A DNA stretch of 64,000 nt from Cyathus striatus (lineage: Eukaryota > Basidiomycota > Agaricomycetes > Agaricales > Nidulariaceae). The stretch spans positions 1,426,001 through 1,490,000 of the forward strand of contig JAOVFP010000019.1 of assembly GCA_025738555.1 (NCBI GenBank), given 5' to 3'. The position numbers and the translations under genes were made by a program. Shown here one piece after another: positions 46,912 through 60,299 of the stretch (position 1 is the stretch's first letter; each line of letters starts with the position of its first letter). The notes under the pieces were generated by a model. The model did not search any database and was not told the DNA's origin. It worked only from the letters and a program-made list of their open reading frames with translations.

Positions 46912-49900
46912 ATGGCTCGAAAGCGTCGAGGTTCATCTAGTAATGTTGATAAGTCTACTGCTTCTCAAAAGCGGATACGACATGCAACAAATGATGAAAA
47001 TATCTCTGTTCAGTTCCGCACTGGTATAAGATCTCGGGCCCAGGCTGAAAGTAGTACAAGTCAAGCTACAATGAGACAGTCCTCTGGTACAGTTCACAAT
47101 GTATCAAGCACATCTCTTTCAGTTGAAGACAGCAATGGAAAAATAAAACTAAAGAAAGAGTCACAGAGAAGACGTAAAATTGATCATACTAAAGTAAAAG
47201 AGGCAGAGAATGCAGAGCAAGACTCTCCAGAAGTACAATTATATGATGATGATGAACCAATATCAGCTGTGAATGATATTGATCAATCAATAAAATATAG
47301 ACGAGAATGTAATCAAAAATCAGCAGTAAGTATATAAATTCAATAATACTACATAATCTAATAAATTATACAGGAAAAGTTGAGAGAATGGGTAAAATTT
47401 CGCAATGAATTTCTTGATGAACTTCTTCGTCATGATGGAAAAGGAGATTATGCTAGTGAAGACAACTGCTCAGTATGTAAGAAAGAAATTGGTGTTTATA
47501 AGTGCAAAGATTGCTTTCATGGAGCACTACTACAATGTAAAGATTGCATGATAAAAGGACACACACATCTCCCACTACACAGAATTGAGGTAAGATATTG
47601 TACTTTTATTTGTCATGTACTTTATATTCAATTTAAATCACTTCAGAGCTGGAATGGGCTTTATTTTGAAAAGGATACTTTGCATAATTTAGGGCTTTGT
47701 ATACAACTTGGACATGGAGGAAGAGCTTGTTCAAGAGCAATTGACACTGCAGTTGATATGGTGGTTGTTGATATTACTGGCATTCATCATGTTTCAGTCA
47801 TATTCTGTGATTGCAGAACACAGGCTATTCCCGGTATACACAATTAATGAGAGTGGGCTGGTTTCCAGCAAGTTTTATTCGACCTCAAACTGTGTTTACA
47901 TTTGAATGTCTTGATACATTCCATGAACTTACACTACAAGGAAAGACTACATTATATGACTGGTATTATACTCTATGCCGAAAAACTGATAAGTGCAAGC
48001 TGGAAGATGAAGTGGTGAGTAGTAATTTGGATAAATTACAATAACTAACACTCTAAATTATAGAATCGTTACAATGAGTTTAGAATTGTTATGCGAATGT
48101 GGCGAATTCTTTTTATGTGTAAACGTGGTGGTAGAGGTCAATTCACTGAAGGTATAGATGGAACAAAAAAAGGAGAACTAACAGTTGAATGTCCTGCATG
48201 TCCTCATCCTGAGAAAAATCTTCCTGAAGACTGGAAAGATTCAGAACTATTGAAGTATGTATTATTTTATTTTATTTAATAATTGAATAAGTTTATTCAT
48301 TTAACTTGGAAGATTTCTATATATAATGTATTTGGCAGTTGATGCAAATTTCAAATTGAGCTGCAAGGAACGTGGTATCCAAGATATAGAGCTTATGCCT
48401 GGATGGGGTCCCTTTGTTGAAGAAACAAGCTACCAAACACATCTTGCAAATCATACTGAAAAATCTGAAGTATGTTGTTTATTTTACATTGATGCTATTC
48501 TCACAACTCCAGTAGATTAATACTTGTGATTCAGAACATGATGCAATACTTCAAGCTGGCATACGCTCAGCTCCAGGCCATTCTGTAACGGGTACAGCAG
48601 TTGTAATTTGTTCAAGACATACATTAATTCGTCCAAATGGAGCAGGTGACTTACAAAAAGGAGAACGGTAAGTCAATATTATCATTCATAGTGGCTACTA
48701 TGATATTAACAACTATTTTTATAGATACTGTAATATTGACTACATTGTACTCTCCACTCTTGCTGGTTTTCTTCTTCCATGGATAGTGATCACATATGAT
48801 ATTGGGTGCCAATGGTCAAAAAATCTGAGACAACGTATAAATTCATATCCTGATGAAATGAGAGTTTCTCCTGATACAAGAATAGACATTGGTGTTCCTT
48901 CCTGGCACATAAATAGCCATGGAAGCTCATGTCGTAGCAACTTTGCTTTGGCTTATTTTCCTGGAGTAGGTCGAACTTGTGGAGAAGAAGTTGAAACTAC
49001 CTGGTCTAGTAGCAACCATCTGCGCCCAAGTACACGTGAAATGGGTCCAGCTTCAAGGCATGAAGTACTAAATGATCAGTGGAGTGGGTGGAATTTTCAG
49101 AAGATTATTGGAATGAGTGTGTAATATTCACTTCATAGCTCTAACAAATTATTAAATTAATTACTACAGGACCACACTTTATAAGACATTATAATGAGGC
49201 AGTTATAATGAGCAAAAAACAGAAAGAAATTTTTGACAAATTTAATGCTACATTTCCACCTGATATAACAGCAAAATGGGAATCTCAAATTATAGCATGG
49301 AATATGAATCATACAAACCCAAATCCATATGATGAGCCAGAGTGCAGTAAGGTTTTTTCTTTTTGTTAAACCACAGCTAACATTTCCTAGCTACCACTTT
49401 ACAAGATGTTAGACTTGAGCTAACAAGTGAAGAAGCTGCTGCTGCTGAAAAAGGAATTATTCCAAAACATAAAGTAACTTTAACAAAATTTTTAATACTT
49501 GGATTTGAGTTAGAGGAACAACAGTATGTTAAAAATATCTGATTAACTATATATATACTTATACTGATATTATTTAGACATGCACTTAAACTTGAGGTAT
49601 CACAATTGAAAAAGAAATTGACATCTAAAGAACAAGCTGATCTTCAAGATAAACGGATTGCCCTCATGAGTCGAATTATAAAATGGCGTGAAATTCAAAT
49701 ACTACATATGCCAGAACTGAAAGATCTATTAAAGTCTCCAATGGAAAATAATTTGGGTATATCTAATACAGAGAAGGACTACATTCTAGCTGAATCAATT
49801 CCATTGCATCTTCCATCATCACTTTCAGAGGAACTGCAAGCTACATTGAACATTAAAAATATTTCCAAATCAGAACTAAGATTGAGATTAGCACAAGCTG

Positions 49901-50727
49901 ATGATGCATTGTCAACTATTCAAAGGCATTTACGTGTTATGTCATCATTACGAGAGTTCAAGCAACATAATGCATCAGGTACTGGCAATGAGCCAAATAC
50001 ACGTATAAGAAAAACACTTGAAAGTTATAAAAACAAAGCACAGCTATCAGCAAATATATATGGAACAGCACGAAAAGCAATAGGCACACTAGACCCTAAT
50101 GGAGATTGGAAGTCACAGTTACTTGAGCTTAAGCCAAAAGATATTACTGGACCTGGTAAAGACCCAGATAACACAACAAGTAGTGGTCGGTTTGAAATGT
50201 CTTGGATTTGGCTTGTACCACGTCCTTCATCAAACTCAGATCACAATAGTAATGAACTCAATGATAGCCTCAGAGTTGAATGGTCAAAATCAAGAGCAAG
50301 AAGAGATAGATGGTTTGAAGAAGTTCAAATTCTTAGAGAAGAAATGAGACGAGTTATTGCATACTTTGAATGGAAGAGTAATTGGTGGAGAAGTATAAGC
50401 AACATAAGATCTTATGAAGATAATATTAAACAGGATATAAAACAAGGTGTCCTAGCATATGCTTTAAAACAAGCATCACTGTGTGAAAGACTTGCAGAGA
50501 GTTGTGCACAGTGTTGGCTTCCATTACTTAAAAAAGATAATTATGAACCAGATTGGGCTGAAAAATATATAACAAAAATTGATAAATTGCCCATGGCTGG
50601 TCAGTCAGTATTGAATTCTGAAGATGATAAAAGTGGGGATAGTGATGATGAGTGGCAGGATGAAGATAATGAATATTTTGATGATGATTATGAAGAAGAT
50701 GAAGAAGAATATGCACTGATAGATTAA
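46912..50727 (+). CDS. KDZ transposase with CxC2 domain
   Basis: Ten exons: 46912-47325, 47374-47589, 47647-48014, 48064-48254, 48313-48469, 48516-48667, 48725-49116, 49170-49346, 49391-49523, 49578-50727; all introns are GT-AG of 43-61 nt. Exon 1 is a basic, disordered N-terminus (MARKRRGSSSNVDKS). Exon 2 carries the CxC2 cluster (CSVCKKEIGVYKCKDC, CKDCMIKGHTHLPLHRIE). The catalytic core has DDE candidates in AVDANFKL, VITYDIGCQWSK and RTCGEEVETTW. Also diagnostic are FHELTLQGKTTLYDWYY, ECPACPHPEKNLP and GAGDLQKGERYCN. A long C-terminal helical region ends in an acidic tail. Exon 3 is 368 nt, one base short of in-phase, with the shift near 47814-47820 (FCDCR/YTQLMRVGWFPA). Otherwise the gene is intact. 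It would cut and paste the element by its TIRs in the nucleus. Confidence 0.9.
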
Positions 50728-51230
50728 GTAGGTAATCATTAGTGAATGGATTTATAAATGTTAAAGTTTATCAGTACATATATATACATTTAAATTCTAT
50801 ATTCATAAGTTGCTTTAATGCTATGAATTAATTGGTATGTATAAATCATATCTTACAATCACTACTACATTCATTAGTGGTCATTATGTACAGTTATTAC
50901 ACCTTTTCATTTAGAATGCATGTTTGTAACATTCAATAATCACTTAAGATCATTCCAAAGCTATCTCACATCCAATAAATCATTTTGCTCCTGTATTGTA
51001 TTCTGTAGCAAGTAATCATTGCACACAAAACTAGATTATACAGGCTGTCAAATACTGTCATATATATTGCAGTTAATGTACTAGTATCTCTCATGAGCTC
51101 TTTCATTTGAATGAATATGCCATTGGAACATGCCATGATCACTTATAATTACTCCCATATTCATCAGTGGTCATTATGCACTTTCATTTGAATGAATATG
51201 CCATTGCAATATATGATAATTATTCATGAT
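50728..51230. other. 3' flank of transposase grading into right array
   Basis: No gene. From about 50860 increasingly clear, decayed copies of the 81-bp unit appear (ATTCATTAGTGGTCATTATG). Confidence 0.5.
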
Positions 51231-52690
51231 CACTTTCATATTCATTTAGTATTTACTAGTAGTTATTACATGCAATAATATGGTATTATAATATACCATG
51301 ATCACTCATGATCACTTCCATATTCATTAGTATTTGCTAGTAGTCAGTACATGCAATAATACACTATTATAACATATCATGATTACTCATGATCAGTTCC
51401 ACATTCATTAGTATTCACTAGTAGTCATTACACACAATAATATACTATTATAATATATCATGATCACTCATGATCAGTTCCACATTCATTAGTATTCACT
51501 AGTAGTCATTACACACAATAATATACTATTATAATATATCATGATCACTCATGATCAGTTCCACATTCATTAGTATTCACTAGTAGTCATTATGCACAAT
51601 ATTACACTATTATAACATACCATGATCACCCATGATCACTTCCACATTCATTAGTATTCACTGGTAGTCATTACACACAATAATACACTATTATAACATA
51701 CCATGATCACTCATGATCAGTTCTACATTCATTAGTATTCAATAATAGTCATTACACACAATATTACACTATTATAACATACCATGATCACCCATGATCA
51801 CTTCCACATTCATTAGTATTCACTGGTAGTCATTACACACAATAATACACTATTATAACATATCATGATCACTTATGATCACTTTCACATTCATTAGTAT
51901 TCACTTGTAGTCATTACATACAATAATACACTATTATAACATACCATGATCACTTATGATCACTCCCGCATTCATTAGTATTCACTAGTAGTCATTACAC
52001 ACAATAATACACTATTATAACATATCATGATCACTCATGATCACTTTCACATTCATTAGTATTCACTGGTAGTTATTATGTACAATAATACACTATTATA
52101 ACATACCATGATCACTCATGATCAGTTCCACATTCATTAGTATTCACTAGTAGTCATTACAGACAATAATACACTATTATAACATATTATGATCACTTAT
52201 GATCACTCTCACATTCATTAGTATTCACTAGTAGTCATTACAGACAATATTACACTATTATAACATATCATGATCACTCATGATCACTCCCACATTCATT
52301 AGTATTTACTAGTAGTCATTACAGACAATAATACACTATTATAACATACCATGATCACTCATGATCAGTTCCACATTCATTAGTATTCACTAGTAGTCAT
52401 TACAGACAATATTACACTATTATAACATATCATGATCACTCATGATCACTCCCACATTCATTAGTATTTACTAGTAGTCATTACAGACAATAATACACTA
52501 TTATAACATACCATGATCACTCATGATCAGTTCCACATTCATTAGTATTCACTAGTAGTCATTACAGACAATAATACACTATTATAACATACCATGATAA
52601 CTTATGATCACTTCCACATTCATTAGTATTCATTAGTAGTCAATATTCCATTTAATACAAATCATACACTATTATAACATCCAATGATCA
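51230..52690. repeat. Right 81-bp tandem array of the KDZ TIR
   Basis: About 18 copies of the reverse complement of the left unit (ACCATGATCACTCATGATCA, TTCATTAGTATTCACTAGTA). Individual copies differ by point changes; two longer segments near 51460-51600 and 52240-52560 repeat over two or more units, so amplification went on in blocks. Confidence 0.92.
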
Positions 52691-52833
52691 CCTTTGATTA
52701 CTCATACATTCATTAATAATAATGAATACCATTAGATTTTAGAGGTGATCATGGAAGCCAGGGATTTTGTGATCACTTTTTCATAAAACCTGGGCTTTTT
52801 ATGATCCAAATGGCTAACACCCCTCTCTTATTC

Positions 52834-53450
52834 CTGATTAAATACTGAAGCGTGTGCAAGGGAGCTAGCTTCCTACGGAATCGATTACGGTTGGTATATG
52901 TACGTTACTGGAGTTTTGAAGTAAGACACTGTCAGATGCACTTACAACGAATTGTTCAATAACACTCGATCCCATATTCGACCTGCATTCCAGTGGCACT
53001 CGTCACTTGTTAAAAATCGTTAGCAGAATGAACTTGTGTCACCTAATAATAGCAATATTCATTTATGATGTCGATAGTGACTAGATTTTTGAGATAAGCA
53101 TCATACGGGTTATGTCGGCGAGAAATTTGGAGTCGGAAGCACATTACAACGCTGCGTATGGACAGTGGCGGAGCATTGCATTAAGTTAGTAGTAGTTCTG
53201 AAGAGCGCAACACAAGCATTTGAATGCAAACCTCAATAGAGAGTCGGAGAGTCGGAATTGTACTGAATGAATCGGGAATGGGTTGCATACCTACTAGCTT
53301 AGCTGCTGGTTGAAAGTCAAACATATGAACAGTTACAATCTTTCCCTCAAGGCTCGGCAACTCGGAGCCACCAGAAAGGTTTTTTCTGACTCCGACAGTC
53401 TAAAGCCCATATACTATCATCCGATAAGACATCTGCCTAGAAACTGAAAC
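52834..53450. repeat. Arm A resumes: upstream region of terpene synthase copy 1
   Basis: CCTGATTAAATACTGAAGCG onward matches 59746-60300 upstream of copy 2. It is the original 5' flank of copy 1, displaced 17 kb by the KDZ element. No gene. Confidence 0.8.
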
Positions 53451-53505
53451 AGTTCTCATAACGTACTCACATACTTGACATTTTTTTTATTGCTTGTTGT
53501 ATTGG

Positions 53506-53545
53506 TGCCTTGCGTGACCCTATTGGATTTGACATTGACAAGCAA
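53506..53545 (+). pseudogene. Terpene synthase exon 1 relic
   Basis: The plus strand encodes RDPIGFDIDK, matching MRDPIGFDTDK near the end of exon 1 of copy 4. Only about 40 bp remain, in orientation opposite to the neighbouring copies. Confidence 0.5.
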
Positions 53546-55719
53546 CAAAGTCGTAAAACAGTGAGAGTGACGTGGAAACTCCTTATGATACGAGTTGGCC
53601 ACAAGTTTATTTGTATATTCTTCACTAATCCGTTGAAATGAGCACATTACACTATAGCGGTAGGGATATTGAACCACATACATTCGAAAGCGGCAGCCCA
53701 GTGTCGATAGGATCTTCTCACAGAAATAACAATTGAGGTATTCTAAAAGGAGACAATGAGGTGACTGGTGACGCATGGCGTGGAGTTGATGATGATGTTC
53801 AGAGAGGTGGAGAGTGTTTACAGCCACATCCGCCAATGACTCCGATGAGAACTAGTGAGTGTGGTGGTGGGGTGGAGAAGGGGAGAAGGGAGGAGTTAAC
53901 AATGTCAGCAGCGAGCTAGGAGGTAAGGCTGGGAGCAGGAGCAGGAGGAAAAGGTGGTGGTGGTGGTGATGGATGATAGACATGCCGCGTACGTGCCGTT
54001 GACAGTGGAGGTGGTGGTGAATGCCGTCATTGTTGTCAGTGGGGATCTATGAAATTGTGAGGTAGTGATGCGAGATGGTAAGGTGGAGGTAGGAGGCGAG
54101 GTCGATGCCGTGCTGAAAGGGTGGTGCTGGGAGGAGGTAGAAGGCAACAGCATGGTCGTAGAAGCAAGGTGGCGATTTTGGTGGTGGGGACAAAGCATCA
54201 AGGCGGCAGTTAGTATAGCCGAGGCATCAAAAGGACGAGGTGGTGGTGGTGGTAGAAGGGATGTGCAGGTGGTGCGCAAGATGATGTTGAGGGGAGAACA
54301 GAAATGCAGGAGGTGGTGGGTTTGTGGTGATGCGGTGCTGCCTGTTGACCAGGTGAGTGGATGGACGGATCAATGTGGTCTGGTGGAGGAACCTTGCATT
54401 CATCGATTTAGCACGAAACCACTGTCCGGAAACACCTAATACGGTTCATTATACCCTGCGACGTTCAATACGACAGTCAACACCATTCTTGCCAGCAGGA
54501 CGAGAGGCTGGGCAGTGTCAATATCGTGACACAGCGAGGTGGATAGGAGTTGACGTGGCCGTCTACGAAGCGTAGATGGCGGTGTGAGTAGTAGGCAGGT
54601 AGTAGGTGGCGTTGACTTGAGCTAGGGGAATGGGTTTACCTGGCTTCGAGGTATGCATTGACAGAGTCGTGATGTTGGTATCGCATCCAAGGGGCGAGTT
54701 GAGAATGAGGGACATTGCACTGGGCTACGTGGTGTCGAAGACGCTGTGGGAATAATGGTGGTGGTGGAGGTTGGCCAGGAGGGTTGGAGCTAGGGGGCTT
54801 CTGGAATGGGCAATGGGTAGTAACGTTGGTATATGCACTATCACTGCTGTTCCTGAGTAACAGAGCGTTCGTTGTGAGGGCTTGTAGTGGATTGGAATCA
54901 CCAAGGAATAGCGGAAACCATTGGAATGTGACATTAAGTTTGCCATTGGACTCCGAACCAAACACAACGCCTTTATAGCAAACTTTTGAAGTGACAAGTT
55001 TGTAGCGTAGACAAAACACATAAGCACACTAAGTATACTGTAACAACTTTTAGAAAGAGGTTCGTATACTACTATTACAATGCATGTTATGTGAATTCGA
55101 GTTTACCACACGCCAACCACACGCTTCACTAAGTTAAGTACTAATGAGTCGAATACTACTACATTTACATGTGAATACTTCAGCCACAAAAGTGGTGTTT
55201 CAATGTAAGAGTATGGAAAAACATTGTTGAAATGCAAATAGTAGATGGCAGTTTAACCAGTAGCTAGGTGGTAACGTCACGAGTGTGTGACTTTGTAATG
55301 AATTCAAATTGTTTCTTTGAAATCGTAATATGTAGAACACTTACCTTACAACGTTGTCTGCCATTTTGTAGATGAACTCATTTGGCTTTCAACCTGTTGG
55401 CACTTACATAGTGTGGAAATGCTTCCGTAATCCTTGCTCTCTTAACTTTTAAACAAACAATCGAGGTCAACAATCGAATATTTCAATAGATTGAGTAATA
55501 TTACATATAATAGCAAATTTAAATAGAATTGCATTGCATTGAATGTAAACTCCGCCATAAAAAGTGTAAATATGCGATGTTTTCTACGATTATTCAAACC
55601 TTATTATTATTTTTCAATTTTATCTGGGCCTTATTCAACATGTGTATCCCCTCTGACTTATGCGACCTTCTCCCAACACCTCAGTCCCCGCTATTCACTC
55701 TGATTCAAAAGTTGAAAAT

Positions 55720-57625
55720 TCACATTCCTCCGAGGCCCCGGCACCAGCGCAGTACACGGTCCAAGAGAACTCCTCGAAAACCTGCATGGACGCAAGATCC
55801 ACTCAAATAGATTTGAGCTAAGTAATCTTTTTGGTGTAGGTGGATTCAGCACAACATATACCGCAATCAACAAAAAACATGCAATCAATACGCTGTAAAA
55901 GTACAACAGAAAGGTATCTACACAACTTCGGAACAAAATAAAAAATTTAGGAATGAAATTAATATCCTGAAGGTGAAAGGACACCCAAATGCCGTGTCGT
56001 TTCACAGTGTTCACAATGATAGCTCATATAACTATCTCACCCTGGAATACTATAATGGGATTTCGCTTCAAGATGCTATTCAATGCGATTACATTGGCAA
56101 AGAAGATAACCTCACAAAAGAGGTCTTTCGCCAAATCCTTGATGGTGTTAAACATATCCACTCAAGGGGGGTGTTTCATTGCGACCTGAAGCCCCACAAT
56201 ATTATCTATGGTTCCAGCATTAAAATAATTGACCTTGGCTTGTCGACGAACAAACCGACAAGGTCAGGAATAGTCAGTACATATGTGTATATGGCTCCTG
56301 GTATGTTCTTTTCATATCACAGAGTTTTGACTTTATTCTTACTATTTTTTGTACAGAAATCTTTCAGTCATCAGAAGCATGGGACTGTGAAACAGCCAAT
56401 GTCTATGAAGCTCCAAGTGTTGAAAAAGTCGCACCCGCCGTAAATCGGTTGTGCCGTGTGCCGTATCCATACTGCATCGTTGGATTGCTGTTTTTTCTTA
56501 CTCATTTTGTATATTTATGATTAAAACATGTACTATATTATATTAAATGCATTTTGACACTGTTATAGGAGATGTATTCTGTCTTTTTGTTATGTTTTTA
56601 TCATCTGAAGGATAGTTCCCACGCTCCCCTGTGCACTGTTAAGCCTTCCGAAAAGGCACTGAATCTACCGGATAGCAGTTAATTCAAACATATTATATCT
56701 CGGTGTATAAAATGCAGTAGTATCATAAAATATATAATAATATAAAGAATAAACTGGGCACGTAAATGTGTTTAAGCTATAGTTCTAGTAGTTTATGCTA
56801 GGTCCCCTCGGTTGTAATATCACTCTTCCATGTGCTGTTGTAAGTATCCCAACACATTTATGCAACGATGAAGGATCATACTTACAATATCTAAAATTCA
56901 ATAAGATAGTATATCATTCAAATTCTTTACATTGAATTTATGATCTATTAACTTTTATCTCTCACTTAATCGCAGCTTTACTTGTAAATTATGACTTGTG
57001 TCCTATAACCCACAAAATCTTCATGGGAATACGAAGAATGTGAGATGCTATATATGAACACATAGCAAAGGAATTTGAATGTGCATTGAGTTTGACGGTG
57101 AGTAATGGTGAGTGGAGGAGCGTGGGAACTATTTACTTTCCGGTGCTAAAACATACAAAAAGATGGAAAATACTGTATAAAACAGAGTCAAATGCGCTTC
57201 ATATTATGTAGGAAATATTACATTCATATATAAACCGGATGAATTAAAAAAACCAGCAATTCCAATGATGCAGTATGGATACAGCACCAGCACAACCGAT
57301 TTATGGTGGGCGCAACTTTTTCAACACTTGGAACTTCATAGATGTCTGGAGTCTGGGAATGATCTTAATGATGATGGTGTCATATACCATGCCTTGGTTG
57401 CAAGCCACCTATGACGACGAAAGTTATGAATGGTATGCCGCGTTTTGGGATAGTGATCCCCATTGTCTTCGTGGCGCTATCCCATCGATTACGGAAGAAC
57501 TAGCTGTAGCCCTTTCATACATTTTAAATCCCACTCCCAACCACCGTCCAGGCGTGAAATATATAAGACATATCATTTCTCAAACAAAATCACTACGTGA
57601 TACCACACTCAAGATTACCACATAA
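55720..57625 (+). pseudogene. Protein kinase, frameshifted and split by an insertion
   Basis: Ser/Thr-type kinase fold on the plus strand. The Gly-rich loop GVGGFSTTYTA starts at about 55833. The Lys motif YAVKV follows after a frameshift near 55882. Then come LTLEYYNGISLQDAI, the catalytic loop HCDLKPHN near 56178, and DLGLS in place of DFG near 56231. An intron at 56301-56356 lies inside the APE motif (MAP-EIFQSS). After an interruption, the C-lobe resumes near 57262 with FNTWNFIDVWSLGMILMMMV and ILNPTPNHRPGVKYI, ending with a stop at 57623-57625. The gap contains an inverted-repeat element. Substrate unknown; no regulatory domain seen. Arm A keeps only the last segment. Confidence 0.75.
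56612..57132. mobile_element. Possible MITE inside kinase pseudogene
   Basis: ATAGTTCCCACGCTCC at the left and its near reverse complement GGAGCGTGGGAACTAT at the right bracket 521 bp of AT-rich DNA between the two parts of the kinase. A TSD is not evident, so the exact ends are uncertain. Confidence 0.45.
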
Positions 57626-58519
57626 AGGATAACTTGATGTGGGTCCTGGGTTGGCTTAGCACTCTAGCTCATGCTGATGAGCTAATTTGAAGAAGGGCAC
57701 TACAAGAGAATATGTACATTGTCATACGATGGATATTATAAGCGATGAATGTAGAAGATGACATTACCATATATCAGCCTTCCAGCTTGAGACTGGATAT
57801 ATTACAATCGACCACTGTTTCAACGTGCTCGCAAGGAAAGTTAGCAACTAAATTATGGCCAGTGGTGGAAAGGATGAAAACTTTAGCTTGGGTGAAGAAT
57901 ATATATCATGCTTATTTCTGGATATATTACAATCGACCACTGTTTCAACGTGCTCGCAAGGAAGGTTATCATTTGAATAGTAGCAGTGGTAGAAAGGATG
58001 AAGACTTCGGCTTGGGTGAAGAATAACATATCGTGCTTTTTTACACAAATGGGGAATGAGGAGACTGCTTGAACTTTACTTGATTTACTTTACCACGATT
58101 TTCATCGGTTCCATAGATAAATGGAGTAATATCTACGTAGAATATTTACTCAGTACCATACTTGGCATATTTTTTGCAAGAAAATGTACGGTACTTGGGT
58201 ACTATAATACAGACCACAGCAATATGTCAGAAAATTGTAAGTGCTTGACAAAGTAAGCGCCTGGCGCTCATACTCTCCGATTTCTCACACACGACGCTAT
58301 TTGTCGTTCCTCCATTCCTCAAACACAGTGTCGTGACTGGTCTCCACTCTATCTTACCATACACCATTCGGTGCTCGTCGTTAACACATTATTGTGTAAG
58401 TTATTCTTCCCAACTAACTTCACAAGGACAACTGACATTGTAGATATACAAGTATTCGGGGCATTAGCTATAAACAAGTCTCTAACATTCATAAGATTAT
58501 CAAGAGCAATTGGAAATTA

Positions 58520-59690
58520 TCAAATATTCTTTGGAAGGAGCTTCACTACACGGTTCTTCTTGATCTGTTGTCTGAGTTTTCCGAAGTAACGCTCTGACAC
58601 AAACAACCAATGGAGGGATCCTATATGTTACAAGACAGTCATGAGGTATCTTGTAAGATAAATAAGCCAAATATATTACACACCCACAATCCAGTTCTGG
58701 AGCCCGTAGATGTAAAGTGCGACATCTTTGTCAATGTCCTGACCCCACAAGGGCACCATTTCCCTGTCCGCTTTGAATCGGTCAATGCTGGCTTGGCACT
58801 GCTCACCCACAATGTCCACGGCTTCTTGTAAGTCGACACCAGTCTCATGCATGATAATATAAATCATGTTGTGAGTATTGGAGCGGGCTTGTTCGACATT
58901 GTATGAGAATAGATCCTGCTGAGAGTTAGAACCAAGTAATCCATAAATTTCAGTAAATAACATACATTAGTCCAGGTTATGAGGTCGTTTGTTGCACCCT
59001 CAAGAGACTGGATTATGAGATGTTTGACGACTTCCTGGGGTAAGTCAATACGAGCAGCGAATTCAATAAGCTGAAAACTGGGTTTTAGGCCGCTATTGTC
59101 CCTTCGGGTAGCAATATAAGAGTCAAGATCCGGAATGATTCCATGTACTCAATCAGAAGTTTGCTGTGATATCCCTTTAAAGAAGAGATCCATGCTGTGG
59201 ATGAATCTCTCTTGACACCCTGGACCTGCAGTTTGCACCAGCCTGGAGAAGAACCTAATTAATTGAAGACAAATAAATCAGCATGAATGTGATATCCAAT
59301 TCAATCAACTCACAACTTCGTCATTTTGCCAGCCTTCTTATCGGTATGAAATCCAACAGGGTCACGCATAGCAGCAATGCAACAGGTACAGATACTATTT
59401 GTTCCTTCCACATCGTATTCATCTAGCACATCATCAAGATTGAACAAATAGTTTGCGACATCATCACAAACTCTGAGATGAAACATGTCTGCATCTGGAT
59501 AGCAGGATGCTATCGTTTCTCCAACCTTGAGACCCATGAATGCGTTGCACCGCTTCGTATTGTGGTTAACGGCGTCCAGCAGCCATCACTCTGATTGCCG
59601 AGTAGCTTCTTTGCAATTAACATTTGTGCGGAGTTGGTAAGAGCATTGAGAAACCAGGTCAGGCAGGATGAAAGACGCTGGTGTGTTCAT
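58520..59690 (-). pseudogene. Sesquiterpene synthase copy 2 (arm B), two stops
   Basis: ATG 59690; exon 1 to 59314, exon 2 from about 59255, exon 3 from 58915, last exon ending at TGA 58520. The acidic motif NLDDVLDE, the split NSE motif (N / DLFSYNVE) and SERYFGKL are all present. TGA stops at 59588-59586 (QSE-stop-WLLD, Arg in copy 1) and 59151-59149 (QQTSD-stop-VHG, Arg in copy 1). Exon 3, damaged in copy 1, is intact here, so the two copies decayed independently after duplication. Confidence 0.85.
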
Positions 59691-60299
59691 AGTAGTCCGG
59701 AGAATGGGAGCGAGATTAAGTATTTCATCAAAGTGTTTCTTATTCCTGATTAAATATTGAAGTGTGTGCAAAGGAGCTAGCTTCCTACAGAATCGATTAT
59801 GATTGGTATACGTTACTGGAGTTTGCAGTAAGACACTGTCAGATGGACTGACAATGAATTGTTCAAAAACACACTTAGTCCCACATTCGACCTGCATTCC
59901 AGTGGCACCATTACAACCCGTTAGTAGCATGAACTTGTGTTATCTAATAATAGCAATATTCGTTTATGACGTCGATAGTGATCAGATTTTTGAGATAAGC
60001 ACCACGTGCGTCATATTGGCGAGAAATTTAGAGTCAGAAGCACATTACAATGCTGCGTATGGACAGTGGCAGAACATTGTATTAAGTTAGTAGTAATTCT
60101 GAAGAGCTCAACACAAGCATTTGAATGTAAACCGTCGGAGAGTCGGAATTGTATTGAATGAATCAGGAATGGTTTGCTTAGCTACCAGTTCATCTGCTTG
60201 ATGAAAGTCAAATATGTGAACAAAACCTTGACAAAACCTCAACAAAACATGATTTTTCCCTATGCACCAGTAAAGTTTTTTCCAATTCCGACTATCACG

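Larger units (their letters stand above)
35470..52825 (+). mobile_element. 17.4-kb autonomous KDZ DNA transposon
   Basis: Outer ends are inverted: left GTGTCAGCCAATTTGGATC and right, reverse-complemented, GTGTTAGCCATTTGGATC. Similarity is about 95% through 240 bp and then both ends pass into tandem arrays of the same 81-bp unit. An exact 8-bp TSD and an empty paralogous site define both boundaries. Contents from left: array, nested MITE (36825-37561), array remainder, foldback DNA (38440-39240), multi-exon gene of unknown function on minus strand (39905-42560), repeat-rich spacer (42600-46800), KDZ transposase on plus strand (46912-50727), array. KDZ elements (Kyakuja-Dileera-Zisupton) are known from basidiomycetes. 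The size, the array-bearing TIRs and the carried gene are the unusual points. Confidence 0.92.

Noticed and set aside
47811..47840. A very short intron to explain the break in KDZ exon 3
   Set aside because: The only GT-AG choice is about 20 nt and would remove the conserved FCDC residues; a lost base fits better.
35590..52690. Regularly spaced 81-bp repeats as a CRISPR array or centromeric satellite
   Set aside because: No unique spacers, eukaryotic context, and the arrays are inverted copies belonging to the ends of one transposon.
53905..54439. Pro/Thr/Ser-rich and Trp/Gly-rich frames on both strands
   Set aside because: The GGT-rich tract opens both strands; the frame is not kept in the paralogous arm A.
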